This document shows, in pieces, positions 7,252 to 14,958 of a stretch of 15,428 nt of DNA. Origin of the DNA: Acidobacteriota bacterium (lineage in GTDB: Bacteria > Acidobacteriota > Terriglobia > Terriglobales > Acidobacteriaceae). The position numbers were made by a program, and so were the translations under genes. The DNA lies in NCBI GenBank assembly GCA_021851465.1, contig JAJZDL010000043.1, positions 1-15,428 on the forward strand. Direction: 5' to 3'. How positions within the stretch are numbered: the first letter of the stretch is position 1; the number at the start of each line of letters is the position of its first letter. Below the pieces are notes generated by a model. It had not been told where the DNA came from. It saw only the letters and a list, made by a program, of their open reading frames with translations, and searched no databases.

Positions 7252-7261
7252 AGTATATACT
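7252..7261. promoter_or_regulatory. Palindrome over the antitoxin promoter, candidate operator
   Basis: AGTATATACT is a perfect 10-bp palindrome 20 bases before the antitoxin ATG (7232). On the minus strand it contains TATACT, a good -10 candidate, with TATAGT just upstream. VapB-like proteins usually bind inverted repeats here to repress their own transcription, so this is the natural operator candidate. The operator role is inferred. Confidence 0.45.
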
Positions 7262-7385
7262 ATAAAGTCTATATCGATCGCCCCATTGCTCATGGCCGAC
7301 AACTCACGGCCGACAGTTGAGTTCATACCGCTTTCTGCCTGCCGCCTCCCATCCGCGCCCTCCGGTTTCTTTGCACCGCCTGGGA

Positions 7386-7414
7386 TTGGCAATCGCCCGG
7401 CGGGGTACCATAAA
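7386..7414 (+). promoter_or_regulatory. Promoter of hemH, leaderless transcript likely
   Basis: TTGGCA (7386-7391, 5 of 6 matches to -35) is followed after exactly 17 bases by CATAAA (7409-7414, 4 of 6 matches to -10). A start seven bases later is 7421, the A of the ATG of hemH. The only purine-rich bases before the ATG are too close to serve as a ribosome site. Confidence 0.6.
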
Positions 7415-7420
7415 TCAGAG

Positions 7421-8518
7421 ATGCCCCACGAAGACACTGCCATTCTTCTGCTCGCCCACGGAACGCCAGACACCCTCGACGAGATGCCGGAGTATCTCGC
7501 CAAGGTCACCGGCGGCCGCTCGCTGCCGCCCCAAGTCGTCGCCGAGTTGCAGCACCGCTATGCCCAGATCGGACTTGGCGACACGCCCGGCTCCGAAGCC
7601 CCGCCCCTCACCCGCTGGACGATGGAACAAGGCCGCCTTCTACAGCTTGCCCTACAACAAGCCGGCCACTCACTCCCCGTCTATATAGCCATGCGCAACT
7701 GGCACCCGTATATCGCGGATGTCGTGCGCCAGATGCGCGCCGATGGCGTCACTCGCATCCTCGCCCTCTGCCTCGCACCGCAGAACTCCAGCACCAGCAC
7801 CGGCCTCTACCGCCGCGCCCTCATCGCCGCCATCGAAGCCGAATCGGCCAAAGATTCCTCCGCCCCAAAGCCTGCCGTGACCTTTGTCGAAGCCTGGTCC
7901 GAAGAGCCTTCCCTCATCGAAGCCTTCGCGCAGCGCCTCGCCGATGCTTACCTTCGAGCCTGTGCGGAGGCTGGCGCCGCGACTAGGACTGAAGCCGCCC
8001 TCCCCGTCCTCTTCACCGCCCACTCCGTCCCCTGCCGCACCATCCAATCGAGTGGAGCGGCGCCGCACGCAACTGCGCACGCGAAACTCTCCGGCGAAGC
8101 CAGCACAGCTCGCGGAGACTCCGCGCAGGTTGCCCCAGACCTATATCCCATCGAGGCCAAACGCACCGCCGCGCTCGTCTTCGCCGCCGCCACGCGCCAA
8201 CTCCCCAAATTGAAATCCTGGTTCTTCGCCTTCCAGAGCCAGGGCATCGCCGGCGGCCCTTGGATCGGCCCCACCGTCGAAGACACCCTCAAGGCCATCC
8301 GCGACGAAGGACACGCTGGCGTCGTCCTCCAGCCCATCGGCTTCCTCTGCGACCACGTCGAGATACTCTACGACATCGACATCGCCTTCGCCGAAACTGC
8401 ATGCACCCTCGGCCTGCGCCTCTACCGCCCCGAATCCCTCAACGACTCACCGCTCCTCACCGAAGCGCTCCTCCACGTCGTCACCCGCGAACTCACATCT
8501 CACGCTCATCGCTCATAA
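7421..8518 (+). CDS. hemH: Ferrochelatase with an internal insertion
   Basis: Inserts Fe2+ into a porphyrin (protoporphyrin or coproporphyrin, not distinguishable here) at the end of heme synthesis. The 365-residue protein starts with LLLAHGTPDTLDEMPEYL (H13), has GSEAPPLTRWTMEQGRLLQ (about 54-72), VYIAMRNWHPYI, LCLAPQNSSTSTGLYRR, the active-site VLFTAHSVP with His 201, and GFLCDHVEILYD with Glu 314. In B. subtilis the equivalent residues (H183, E264) are 81 apart and in human 80; here they are 113 apart. The extra ~32 residues lie just after HSVP (about 205-236), an Ala/Ser/Gly-rich stretch before DLYPIEAKRTAALV. The ATG at 7421 is chosen because the LLLAHG strand should be near the N-terminus and the promoter ends there; an upstream in-frame extension to 7286 is unlikely. 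Convergent with the GH27 gene, six bases between the stops. Confidence 0.93.
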   Translation: MPHEDTAILLLAHGTPDTLDEMPEYLAKVTGGRSLPPQVVAELQHRYAQIGLGDTPGSEAPPLTRWTMEQGRLLQLALQQAGHSLPVYIAMRNWHPYIADVVRQMRADGVTRILALCLAPQNSSTSTGLYRRALIAAIEAESAKDSSAPKPAVTFVEAWSEEPSLIEAFAQRLADAYLRACAEAGAATRTEAALPVLFTAHSVPCRTIQSSGAAPHATAHAKLSGEASTARGDSAQVAPDLYPIEAKRTAALVFAAATRQLPKLKSWFFAFQSQGIAGGPWIGPTVEDTLKAIRDEGHAGVVLQPIGFLCDHVEILYDIDIAFAETACTLGLRLYRPESLNDSPLLTEALLHVVTRELTSHAHRS

Positions 8519-8524
8519 CTGTCT

Positions 8525-9847
8525 TTACCACACCACCAGCAGCACTACGCCGTGGCGCGGCACGATCGTCCTCCAGTCGTCGCCAATCTTCCCCAGGTCT
8601 TTCCCAGCCCACACGTCGCGCGCCGTCACCTTCCCGTGGAGGCCCATCTGCTTCAGGTGAAGCCCGATGCCGCGCATGGCGCTCTCGCCGAAGTTGAAGA
8701 TTGCGATTGCCGTGCGCCCGCCGGTCAGCGGCTTGGCCCATATCTCCACCGGCCCCTCCGCGAAGATGCGGTCGCCCTGCCGCCCCAGAGCGTCCTGGTC
8801 GATCGCAATCGCCTCCTTGTTCATCAGGACCGCGCCGATCTCCGGCGTCATCTGCGTCAGGTTGTTGCCTGCAATCAACGGCGCGGCCAGCATCGCCCAC
8901 AGCGTCATGTGGGTCACGTTCTCGTCGTGCGTCAATTTGCCGTTGCCCACCTCCAGCATGTCGGGATCGTTCCAGTGTCCCGGCCCGGCGAACTTCGCCA
9001 ACCCCGCCTGTCCGCGTCCGATCTCGCTGATCCGGTCGAAGTTCGCCGAGATGTCTCCCGTCGTCCGCCACAGGTTCGCGCCGACGCTCGGCCCCCACTG
9101 CCACACCGAGTCCCACCCATACTGGCACAGGCTGTAGACGATCGGCCTTCCCGTCTTCGCGGTGGCCTTCAGCAACGCCTGGTGCATCGTCTCGTACGCC
9201 GCGCGCATCAGCCTGTTCTGCGCCTGCGGGTCGTTCGGGGCCTGCTGCTGCATCACTGTTCGATAGCTGCACAGGTCGTACTTCAGGTAGTCGATCCCCC
9301 ACTCCGCATACGTCTCTGCGTCCTGTTCCTCATGGCCCAGGCTGCCCTCGTAGCGTGCGCACGTCTTCGCCCCCGGAGAAGAGTAGATCCCCAGCTTCAG
9401 CCCCTTCGAGTGAACGTACTCCGCCAGCGCCTTCATGTCGGGAAACTTGCTGTTGCTCTGGATGTGTCCGCTGGCGTCGCGCTCCCCCTCCCATGTGTCG
9501 TCGATGTTCACATAGACGTACCCCGCGTCGCGCATCCCGCTCGATACCAGCAGGTTCGCCGTGTCGCGAATGTCCTTGTCCGTCACCTTGCCGGCAAAGA
9601 AGTTCCAGCTATTCCAGCCCATCGGCGGGGCCGGCGCAATCTTCGCCAAAGCCGCGGCACGCTGCGCCTGTTCCTTCGCTGCCTTGGCCCGCGCGCCGTG
9701 TGTCCCCACCACGCCAGGTGCCTGCGCTTCCTGCGTCAGTTGCACAGCCTGCACGTTCTGCGAAACCTGCGCCCCCGCCCCAACCGCGCATCCCGCCGCA
9801 AACAGAACCAGACAGCCTGCCTTCAGCATGAGCAACCGAACCCGCAT
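8525..9847 (-). CDS. Secreted alpha-galactosidase, glycoside hydrolase family 27
   Basis: A 440-residue exported enzyme that should remove terminal alpha-1,6-linked galactose from plant oligosaccharides or galactomannan by a retaining mechanism. A signal peptide (MRVRLLMLKAGCLVLFAAGC) ends at either a lipobox-like AAGC (Cys 20) or an AGAQ cleavage site. A Gln/Ala-rich linker covers about 28-70. The TIM barrel begins at PPMGWNSWNFF (74-84), then NIDDTWE (114-120), LGIYSSPG (152-159), DYLKYDLCSY with nucleophile D191, and LWRTTGDI with acid/base D265; HWNDPDMLEVGN and MTLWAMLAAPLIAGN follow. The last ~90 residues are the usual C-terminal beta domain. An in-frame ATG at 9880 exists, but GGAGG seven bases before the ATG at 9847 decides the start. 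The gene fits a plant-polymer-degrading lifestyle; no neighbour in the window belongs to the same pathway. Confidence 0.95.
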   Translation of the reverse strand: MRVRLLMLKAGCLVLFAAGCAVGAGAQVSQNVQAVQLTQEAQAPGVVGTHGARAKAAKEQAQRAAALAKIAPAPPMGWNSWNFFAGKVTDKDIRDTANLLVSSGMRDAGYVYVNIDDTWEGERDASGHIQSNSKFPDMKALAEYVHSKGLKLGIYSSPGAKTCARYEGSLGHEEQDAETYAEWGIDYLKYDLCSYRTVMQQQAPNDPQAQNRLMRAAYETMHQALLKATAKTGRPIVYSLCQYGWDSVWQWGPSVGANLWRTTGDISANFDRISEIGRGQAGLAKFAGPGHWNDPDMLEVGNGKLTHDENVTHMTLWAMLAAPLIAGNNLTQMTPEIGAVLMNKEAIAIDQDALGRQGDRIFAEGPVEIWAKPLTGGRTAIAIFNFGESAMRGIGLHLKQMGLHGKVTARDVWAGKDLGKIGDDWRTIVPRHGVVLLVVW

Positions 9848-9854
9848 CGCCAAG

Positions 9855-9859
9855 CCTCC
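9855..9859 (-). promoter_or_regulatory. Ribosome binding site that fixes the GH27 start
   Basis: GGAGG on the minus strand, seven bases before the ATG at 9847. A -10-like TATGAT lies further upstream at 9881-9876. Confidence 0.75.
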
Positions 9860-9916
9860 GTGTATTGCCACACGAATCATAGAGCATTTTCACTGTTGCT
9901 GGAATGCAGAAGAGCA

Positions 9917-10001
9917 TTGTCATTCTGAGCGCAGCGAAAAATCCCCGCATTTGTTCGTACCGCGAGGCCCTACGCCATTGCTGAAAATGCTGTAGGCCTC
10001 G
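9917..10001. repeat. Dispersed-repeat-like segment with adjoining hairpin
   Basis: The intergenic stretch between the GH27 and DUF255 genes starts with TTGTCATTCTGAGCGCAG (9917-9934), followed by an A-rich then C-rich run. From memory this matches a short repeat scattered in many acidobacterial intergenic regions. A related copy lies at 10807-10825 inside the DUF255 gene. After it comes an inverted repeat, CGAGGCCCTAC (9963-9973) and GTAGGCCTCG (9992-10001), which pairs over 10 bp with one bulged C; inside the loop CATT (9976-9979) can pair with AATG (9986-9989). No T-run follows on either strand, so it is not a typical intrinsic terminator. It may still stabilise the 3' end of the DUF255 transcript. 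Confidence 0.45.
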
Positions 10002-10085
10002 ACGCTCGGCCCGGCAAATCGCCGTCCACAAGGCGCAGCCGCATTGAATCCGCGCAGAAATACAGATGGTTCATGGGGCAGGCGT

Positions 10086-12428
10086 TCACCCAGCCTCCTG
10101 CTGGTTCCGCTCCAGCAGCGCGTGCAACGCCTCCACCGTCCTCACCGGAGGCTGGCACGCGCTCCCGCTGCACACCACCGCAAAGCTCTCATTCGCCTTT
10201 GGCCCCGTCCTGGGCAGCGACAGATGCGGCAGCGTCTCCTGTAGCGCCGGGGGCAGCATGATCGGCGGCAGCGCACCAAGCTGCACCCGCTTCAACCGCA
10301 CTACGCTCTTGTTCGTCGCGTACCGCCGCAGGGCCGCAGCCTCCAACGCACGCGCGGTTGCATCGTCGCCGACCGCGCACACCTGCACCGGCGACGTCAA
10401 CACGCGCTGCAGGGCCAGCGCATAGGTCGCTGCATACAGGCCGAAGTGCTCCACCACGCCCGCAAACGCCTCCATCGTCTCCCGCGCCTTGGCCGCATAC
10501 TCTACGCTGCCGTTCAGCGTGTGCAGGCGTAGCAGCAGCATCGCCGCCACGGGGTTGCCGGCCGGGGTCGGCGAGTCCTGCAATGGCTTGCGCCGCGTCG
10601 CCAACGCGCCCAGCCTGCGCTCCCCCTCCGCTGGCCTCTCGGTATCGAAGAAGCCGCCCCCCACCGCGTCGTAGAACCGCTCCAGCGCGCTCTCCATCAG
10701 CTCCACCGCAGCCTCGTAGTAGCGCAACTCGCCCGTCGCCTCCCATGCATCCAACGCCGCTTGCCCCAGAAACACATAATCGTCCAGAACGCCCGCCACG
10801 CGCTGTTTGTCATTCCGTAGCGCAGTCTGTTTGTCATTCCTCAGCACAACGGAGGAACCCGCTTCCGCCTGCGCGACTGCCTCGCCATACGCCACCACAT
10901 GCGCCAGACCGCGCTCCCGCCCGTTCCACGCCGAAGTCAGCACCCGGTCCAGCGACTTCAGCGCAAACGCGCGCGCCGTCGGCACATCCAGCACGCGCCC
11001 TGCCTGCAGGTATGCCGAGATGCACATCGCATTCCACGCCACATAGATCGTCTTGTCCACATACGGCGTCGGCCGCTTCAAGCGCGCCGCATACATCTTC
11101 CGCTTGGCCGCATCTAGCAACGCGCGCGCCTCCTCCACGCTCACCCCGGCCTTGCGCGCCGCCGCATCCAGCCCACGCTTCACATGCAGCACGTTCTTCG
11201 CCACATTGTGCTGCATGTCGCCGATCTCGCCAATCTCGTAGTACGCCGCCGCAACCGCCAACTCTGCGTCTGTCAGTGCCTCCGCCGCTTCATCCAACGT
11301 CCAGGTAAAGTAGTCGCCATCGTCCTCCAGCGAGAGGTCCGCGTCCTGCGACGCGTAGAACCCGCCCTGCTCGCAGTCGCTCAGCCACTCGTCCATCCAG
11401 CGAATCACATCCCGCGCCACCCGTGCGAACTCCTCCTCGCCAAACGCCTGGTACGCATGAACGTAGTTCTTCAGCAGCTCGCTGTTGTCGTACGCCATCT
11501 TCTCGAAGTGCGGCACCACCCAGTGCTCATCCACCGAGTAGCGATGGAACCCGCCCGCCAGTTGGTCGTAGACCCCGCCCTTCGCCATCTTGTCCAGCGT
11601 CGTCAGCACCGTCTGCTTCGCCGCCTCGGCCAGCGTTACGGTGCCTAGACCGCCCATCTTCACCGTCGCCGTCCGTTGCGGGGCCGTCCGCGTGGCCACG
11701 CCGATCAGCAGATCTACCGCGCTCGAGTGGGGAAACTTCGGCTGCGCGCCGAACCCGCCATGCTTCAGGTCCGCGCTCTTCAACGCAGACAGCACCATCT
11801 TCTCCAGCACCTCCACCCCAACCTCTTTGATCGCTCCGCTCGCCCGCCCGCTGAACGACTCATTGTGTTCAATCGCGTTCATCACGCTCGCCGCCGATTC
11901 GTCCACCTCTGTCCGCCGGCTCTCGAACGCCTCCGCCATCGTCAGCAACACTCGCTGAAAGCTCGGGCGTCCGTGCCTGTCCTCGGGCGGAAAGTACGTC
12001 CCACCGAAGTACGGCTTGCCCTCGGGGGTCAGAAACGCCGTCAGCGGCCAGCCCCCCTGTCCGCCGATCGCAGAGACCGCCGCCTGGTACCGCGTATCCA
12101 CATCCGGCCGCTCGTCGCGGTCCACCTTCACCGCAACAAAGTTCTCGTTGATGATCCGCGCCGTCGCCTCGTCCTCGTACGACTCGCGGTCCATCACATG
12201 GCACCAGTGGCACCACACCGCGCCGATGTCCAGCAGGATCGGCTTGTCCTCCAACGCCGCCCGGTCGAACGCAGCCTCGCCCCACTCCATCCACTGCACT
12301 GGCTGCCGCATCGCCGAGCGCAGATATGCAGACGCAGACGCAGCCAGCGCGTTCCCCCGCCCCTCGCCCGCATCTCCCAGACTCCCTGCCTGCTCCACGC
12401 TCACCGTTGTCCCGTCCCCGCTCTGCAT
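10086..12428 (-). CDS. Thioredoxin-domain DUF255 protein, YyaL/SSP411 family
   Basis: A 780-residue cytosolic protein with an N-terminal thioredoxin-like domain and an (alpha/alpha)6-barrel-like C-terminal part, the SSP411/YyaL architecture. Family hallmarks are LRSAMRQPVQWMEWGEAAF (36-54), WCHWCHVMDRESYED (72-86, with the CxxC-type C73/C76), KVDRDERPDVD, GGQGGWPLTAFLTPEGKPYFGGTYFPP (quoted by its core GGWPLTAFLTP), GGFGAQPKFPH, GGVYDQLAGGFHRYSVDEHW, and PHFEKMAYDNSELL. The biochemical role is not established; the C-terminal fold resembles N-acylglucosamine 2-epimerases and cellulase-like barrels. The ATG at 12428 is preferred (GGAG at 12436-12433, then the normal start), although the frame is open to 12554. 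A two-copy RNDKQ insertion sits at about 530-542 in an otherwise conserved region. Upstream EamA stop is 178 bases away. Confidence 0.9.
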   Translation of the reverse strand: MQSGDGTTVSVEQAGSLGDAGEGRGNALAASASAYLRSAMRQPVQWMEWGEAAFDRAALEDKPILLDIGAVWCHWCHVMDRESYEDEATARIINENFVAVKVDRDERPDVDTRYQAAVSAIGGQGGWPLTAFLTPEGKPYFGGTYFPPEDRHGRPSFQRVLLTMAEAFESRRTEVDESAASVMNAIEHNESFSGRASGAIKEVGVEVLEKMVLSALKSADLKHGGFGAQPKFPHSSAVDLLIGVATRTAPQRTATVKMGGLGTVTLAEAAKQTVLTTLDKMAKGGVYDQLAGGFHRYSVDEHWVVPHFEKMAYDNSELLKNYVHAYQAFGEEEFARVARDVIRWMDEWLSDCEQGGFYASQDADLSLEDDGDYFTWTLDEAAEALTDAELAVAAAYYEIGEIGDMQHNVAKNVLHVKRGLDAAARKAGVSVEEARALLDAAKRKMYAARLKRPTPYVDKTIYVAWNAMCISAYLQAGRVLDVPTARAFALKSLDRVLTSAWNGRERGLAHVVAYGEAVAQAEAGSSVVLRNDKQTALRNDKQRVAGVLDDYVFLGQAALDAWEATGELRYYEAAVELMESALERFYDAVGGGFFDTERPAEGERRLGALATRRKPLQDSPTPAGNPVAAMLLLRLHTLNGSVEYAAKARETMEAFAGVVEHFGLYAATYALALQRVLTSPVQVCAVGDDATARALEAAALRRYATNKSVVRLKRVQLGALPPIMLPPALQETLPHLSLPRTGPKANESFAVVCSGSACQPPVRTVEALHALLERNQQEAG
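10803..10840. repeat. Two-copy direct repeat inside the DUF255 gene
   Basis: CTGTTTGTCATTCC occurs at 10803-10816 and again at 10827-10840, a 24-base (eight-codon) period. On the coding strand it gives RNDKQTALRNDKQ. The first copy and its flank (TTGTCATTCCGTAGCGCAG, 10807-10825) resemble the intergenic repeat at 9917-9934, so a dispersed element probably entered the gene here and kept the frame. Confidence 0.7.
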
Positions 12429-12606
12429 CTCACTCCATTCGATTCGCACGCACCGGCGTAGGAGATACAATCCGGCTGCAAAGTCCTGCGCGCTTAGAAT
12501 CTGCGCACTCAAGAAAAGTCTAGCCCGTCCCGTCCGACTCCCGATACCGCGCAACTCCCATCCTAGACCCTGCGCAGGTCACCCGGAAGGCTGGCGCAAA
12601 TCGCTT

Positions 12607-13512
12607 CTACAGCGCAATCAGCGCAACGGCGACGGCTGCTGCGGCCATCCCCAGCGCCTGCCGCCGGGTGGGCCACTCGCCCAGCACAAACGCAGCCAGC
12701 AGGATGGTGGAGGCCGGATAGAGCGCGGCCAGCACCGCCGCCACGTCCAATCGGCCCGCGCGCGTCGCGGCCACAAACAACAGATTGCCCGATGTATCCA
12801 GCAACGCGGTCGTCAGTGTCCACACCACCGCAGTATGGTTGAGCCGGGCCCTGGCCTCGTCCGGCTGTGCAGGGCGCAGCCGGAGGCCGAGAAGTGCCAG
12901 CGAGCAGATAGAGAGGCTGCCGATCCTGGCAGAGGCCATCGGCCAGATCACGCCGGCCGGGTTTGCCATCTTCAGCGAGATGACGTAAAAGCCAAAGCCT
13001 AATCCGGCGAACATCGCCAGGGCCATGGTCTGGCGTGTGCCCGCGCTCTGCGCTTCGCTCGAACTTCCGCTCGCCGGGCCGCCTGCAATCAGCCAGATGG
13101 CGATCGCCGCCGCGCCAAACCCAAGCAGAGGAAGCGCGCCCGGAGTGCCCTGCCGCCATAGCGTCAGCGCCGACGGCATCGCCGCCGCAAGCAGCCCGCT
13201 CACCGCCGCCGAGGCACCCATCGCGCCCCGTGAAAGCGCAATATAGAAGGCCGTCAATGCGAGCCCGCCGGAGAGGCCCGCGACAATCCCCCAAGCCAGC
13301 AGCGCGCCATGCGGAGCGACGTCCCCTCGCAGGCGGGCGAGGACAATCAACACAATGAAGCTGCACACATGGCTCAACAGCACCACGCGCAGTGCCGCGC
13401 GGACTCCGCCGCCCGCGCTCTTCACCCCCATGCCTCCGGAGAAGTCGCTGCCGCCCCACAGCACCGCCGCCGCTAGCGCAAACAGTGCATTACCAGCCAG
13501 TAGAGGTTGCAT
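12607..13512 (-). CDS. EamA/DMT-family transporter
   Basis: A 301-residue inner-membrane protein of the drug/metabolite transporter superfamily. The hydrophobic profile shows about ten helices in two similar halves. The first half begins with NALFALAAAVLWGGSDFSGG, including the small-residue/aromatic WGxxxF pattern of the first EamA helix. The second begins near ALAMFAGLGFGFYVISLKMA (about 163-182), and the last helices hold LAALYPASTILLAAFVLGEWPTRRQALGMAAA (short core LYPASTILLAAFVLGE), the typical Px3Tx3A...GE motif. Substrate is unknown; the family includes amino acid and metabolite exporters. The ATG at 13512 begins three bases after the TAA of the VWFA-related gene, so translation is likely coupled and the two form an operon. 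No separate ribosome site is visible. Confidence 0.88.
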   Translation of the reverse strand: MQPLLAGNALFALAAAVLWGGSDFSGGMGVKSAGGGVRAALRVVLLSHVCSFIVLIVLARLRGDVAPHGALLAWGIVAGLSGGLALTAFYIALSRGAMGASAAVSGLLAAAMPSALTLWRQGTPGALPLLGFGAAAIAIWLIAGGPASGSSSEAQSAGTRQTMALAMFAGLGFGFYVISLKMANPAGVIWPMASARIGSLSICSLALLGLRLRPAQPDEARARLNHTAVVWTLTTALLDTSGNLLFVAATRAGRLDVAAVLAALYPASTILLAAFVLGEWPTRRQALGMAAAAVAVALIAL

Positions 13513-13515
13513 CGC

Positions 13516-14889
13516 TTATTGCGGCATCGCTGCCGGCCGGGGCCTCATCTCCAGAGGCGAGGGCCAGTACCCCTGCTTGGCCAGGACAGACAGGTCGTTG
13601 CCATGGTTGAGCACCCGTACCTCCAGCGTGCGGTACTTGCCGTCGATGAGCGGCTCATGCGTGTGGTAACCCAGAGTGTACCGGTTACGTACCTCGCTGG
13701 CGATCTTGGCAAAGCTCCGCTCGATCCCGCCGATGCGGAACTCCGCGTCGAAGTTCCCGCCCGTCGCCTTCGCATACTGCGGCAGGATGTCGTCATGCAT
13801 GGTCAGGGGCAGGCTCATGCGATCGAGGAAGCCGACCACCGGAAGCGCAGAGTCCCCCACCACGGTTCCGTCCACCTCGATATTGTTCGTCTGCAAGTAC
13901 TTGATCACATCCTTGGTCTTTGCCACGCTGCCATACTCCTTGCCGTCGGAGATGACGTAGATGACCCGCCGCCGACCGAGTGGCCGACTGCTCAACGCCT
14001 TCGCCGCCTCCAGAATGGCGTCGTTCAAAGTATGCACCTCACGCGGCGTCACCAGTTGGATGCCGGTCTGCCCGCGCACCGCCGCCGTATTGGGGTCGAA
14101 GTTCTCGTTGTTGATGACGGTGGTCTGCGCCAGCGGTCCGCTCAAGCTGCCCGCCATCAGCGTGTCGCGCCCTGCGCCCTTGGAGACGGAGATCGCCTGG
14201 GCCAGCCGCGCACTCTGCGCTCCCGTAAAGTCGGTCACCATCCTGGGGCCGTTGTTGTAGGTGAAGAGCGCAACCTCGTCGTATTTGGTGAAGGCGTCTG
14301 GCAACGCGCCCAGAGCGTCGTTCAGCCGAATCATGTTGTCGTATGTCATGCTCTGGTCGACCACAAGCGCCACCGACAGCGCATGGGCGTCCGGCGTGAA
14401 GTACACAATGTTCTGCAACTGCCCGTTCTCAACGACCTCAACATCGTTTTTTGTCAGCCCAGCCACATAGTTTCCCTTCGAGTCTTTGACGCTGAAGGGC
14501 ACCTCGACGTAGTTCACCTGCACATGAAGCGTGGCTTCGGCCTTGACGTCCTCTTCCGGTGGGGGCGCAGCGGTCATGGCCTGCCCCACGCCCACCTGTG
14601 CTGCGCTAGCCGCCGGCTGCGGTGCCGCTGTAACCGTCGCCGGAGCAGATCCCGTCGTATCGATGACCGTGGTGGGAACCGCTCCCTGGCCCGGGGTTAC
14701 AGATTCCAGGTTGGGCAGCGACGCATGGGGGTTGGGAGCGTCTGGAATCGCCTGCTGCACCAGCGCGGCCTGCGTCTGTCCAACCGATGCCTGGCCGGCC
14801 TGTGTCTGGGCCGACGTCTGCCCCGCCTGGGCAACCTGCGCGCCAAGCATCGCCAACGCCAACGCCCCTGTCCATACTTGTTTGCTCAA
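13516..14889 (-). CDS. Secreted VWFA-related protein (acidobacterial type)
   Basis: A 457-residue exported protein. A signal peptide (MSKQVWTGALALAMLGAQVAQA) is followed by a low-complexity Gln/Ala/Thr/Pro linker (about 23-115). The segment LHVQVNYVEVPFSVKDSKGN...GLTKNDVEVVENG (121-155) leads into a von Willebrand A domain, the layout of the acidobacterial VWFA-related family (TIGR03436, by recall). The metal-ion-dependent adhesion site is D178-x-S180-x-T182 (VVDQSMT), a Thr variant of DxSxS, with a later acidic ligand in VISDGKE (D315). The C-terminal segment YTLGYHTHEPLIDGKYRTLEVRV is a beta module usual for the family. Expected to bind a partner outside the inner membrane; the partner is unknown. 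The start codon is TTG: an in-frame TAG lies just upstream with no ATG between, and the TTG gives an intact signal peptide. Likely operon with the EamA gene downstream. Confidence 0.85.
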   Translation of the reverse strand: MSKQVWTGALALAMLGAQVAQAGQTSAQTQAGQASVGQTQAALVQQAIPDAPNPHASLPNLESVTPGQGAVPTTVIDTTGSAPATVTAAPQPAASAAQVGVGQAMTAAPPPEEDVKAEATLHVQVNYVEVPFSVKDSKGNYVAGLTKNDVEVVENGQLQNIVYFTPDAHALSVALVVDQSMTYDNMIRLNDALGALPDAFTKYDEVALFTYNNGPRMVTDFTGAQSARLAQAISVSKGAGRDTLMAGSLSGPLAQTTVINNENFDPNTAAVRGQTGIQLVTPREVHTLNDAILEAAKALSSRPLGRRRVIYVISDGKEYGSVAKTKDVIKYLQTNNIEVDGTVVGDSALPVVGFLDRMSLPLTMHDDILPQYAKATGGNFDAEFRIGGIERSFAKIASEVRNRYTLGYHTHEPLIDGKYRTLEVRVLNHGNDLSVLAKQGYWPSPLEMRPRPAAMPQ

Positions 14890-14921
14890 CTCGTAGACCC
14901 CCGTGCTGTTCCTCTATGCTC

Positions 14922-14958
14922 TATGAGAGTACCAGCGGGGCATAGGAGAGTACCAGCG
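14922..14958. repeat. Direct repeat upstream of the VWFA-related gene
   Basis: TATGAGAGTACCAGCG (14922-14937) and TAGGAGAGTACCAGCG (14943-14958) differ at one of 16 bases and are exactly 21 bases apart, two helical turns. They lie 33-69 bases before the TTG start of the minus-strand VWFA-related gene, a position where an activator or repressor could bind. The regulatory role is inferred. Confidence 0.6.

Noticed and set aside
7294..7323. GGCCGAC direct repeat (7294 and 7308) with an AACTCA/TGAGTT inverted repeat upstream of hemH
   Set aside because: Short units in a GC-rich intergenic region; they could arise by chance and do not overlap the hemH promoter.
8552..9928. A 458-codon plus-strand frame opposite the GH27 gene
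   Set aside because: Arg/Pro/His/Leu-rich composition typical of the antisense of a GC-rich gene; the minus strand has clear GH27 catalytic motifs.
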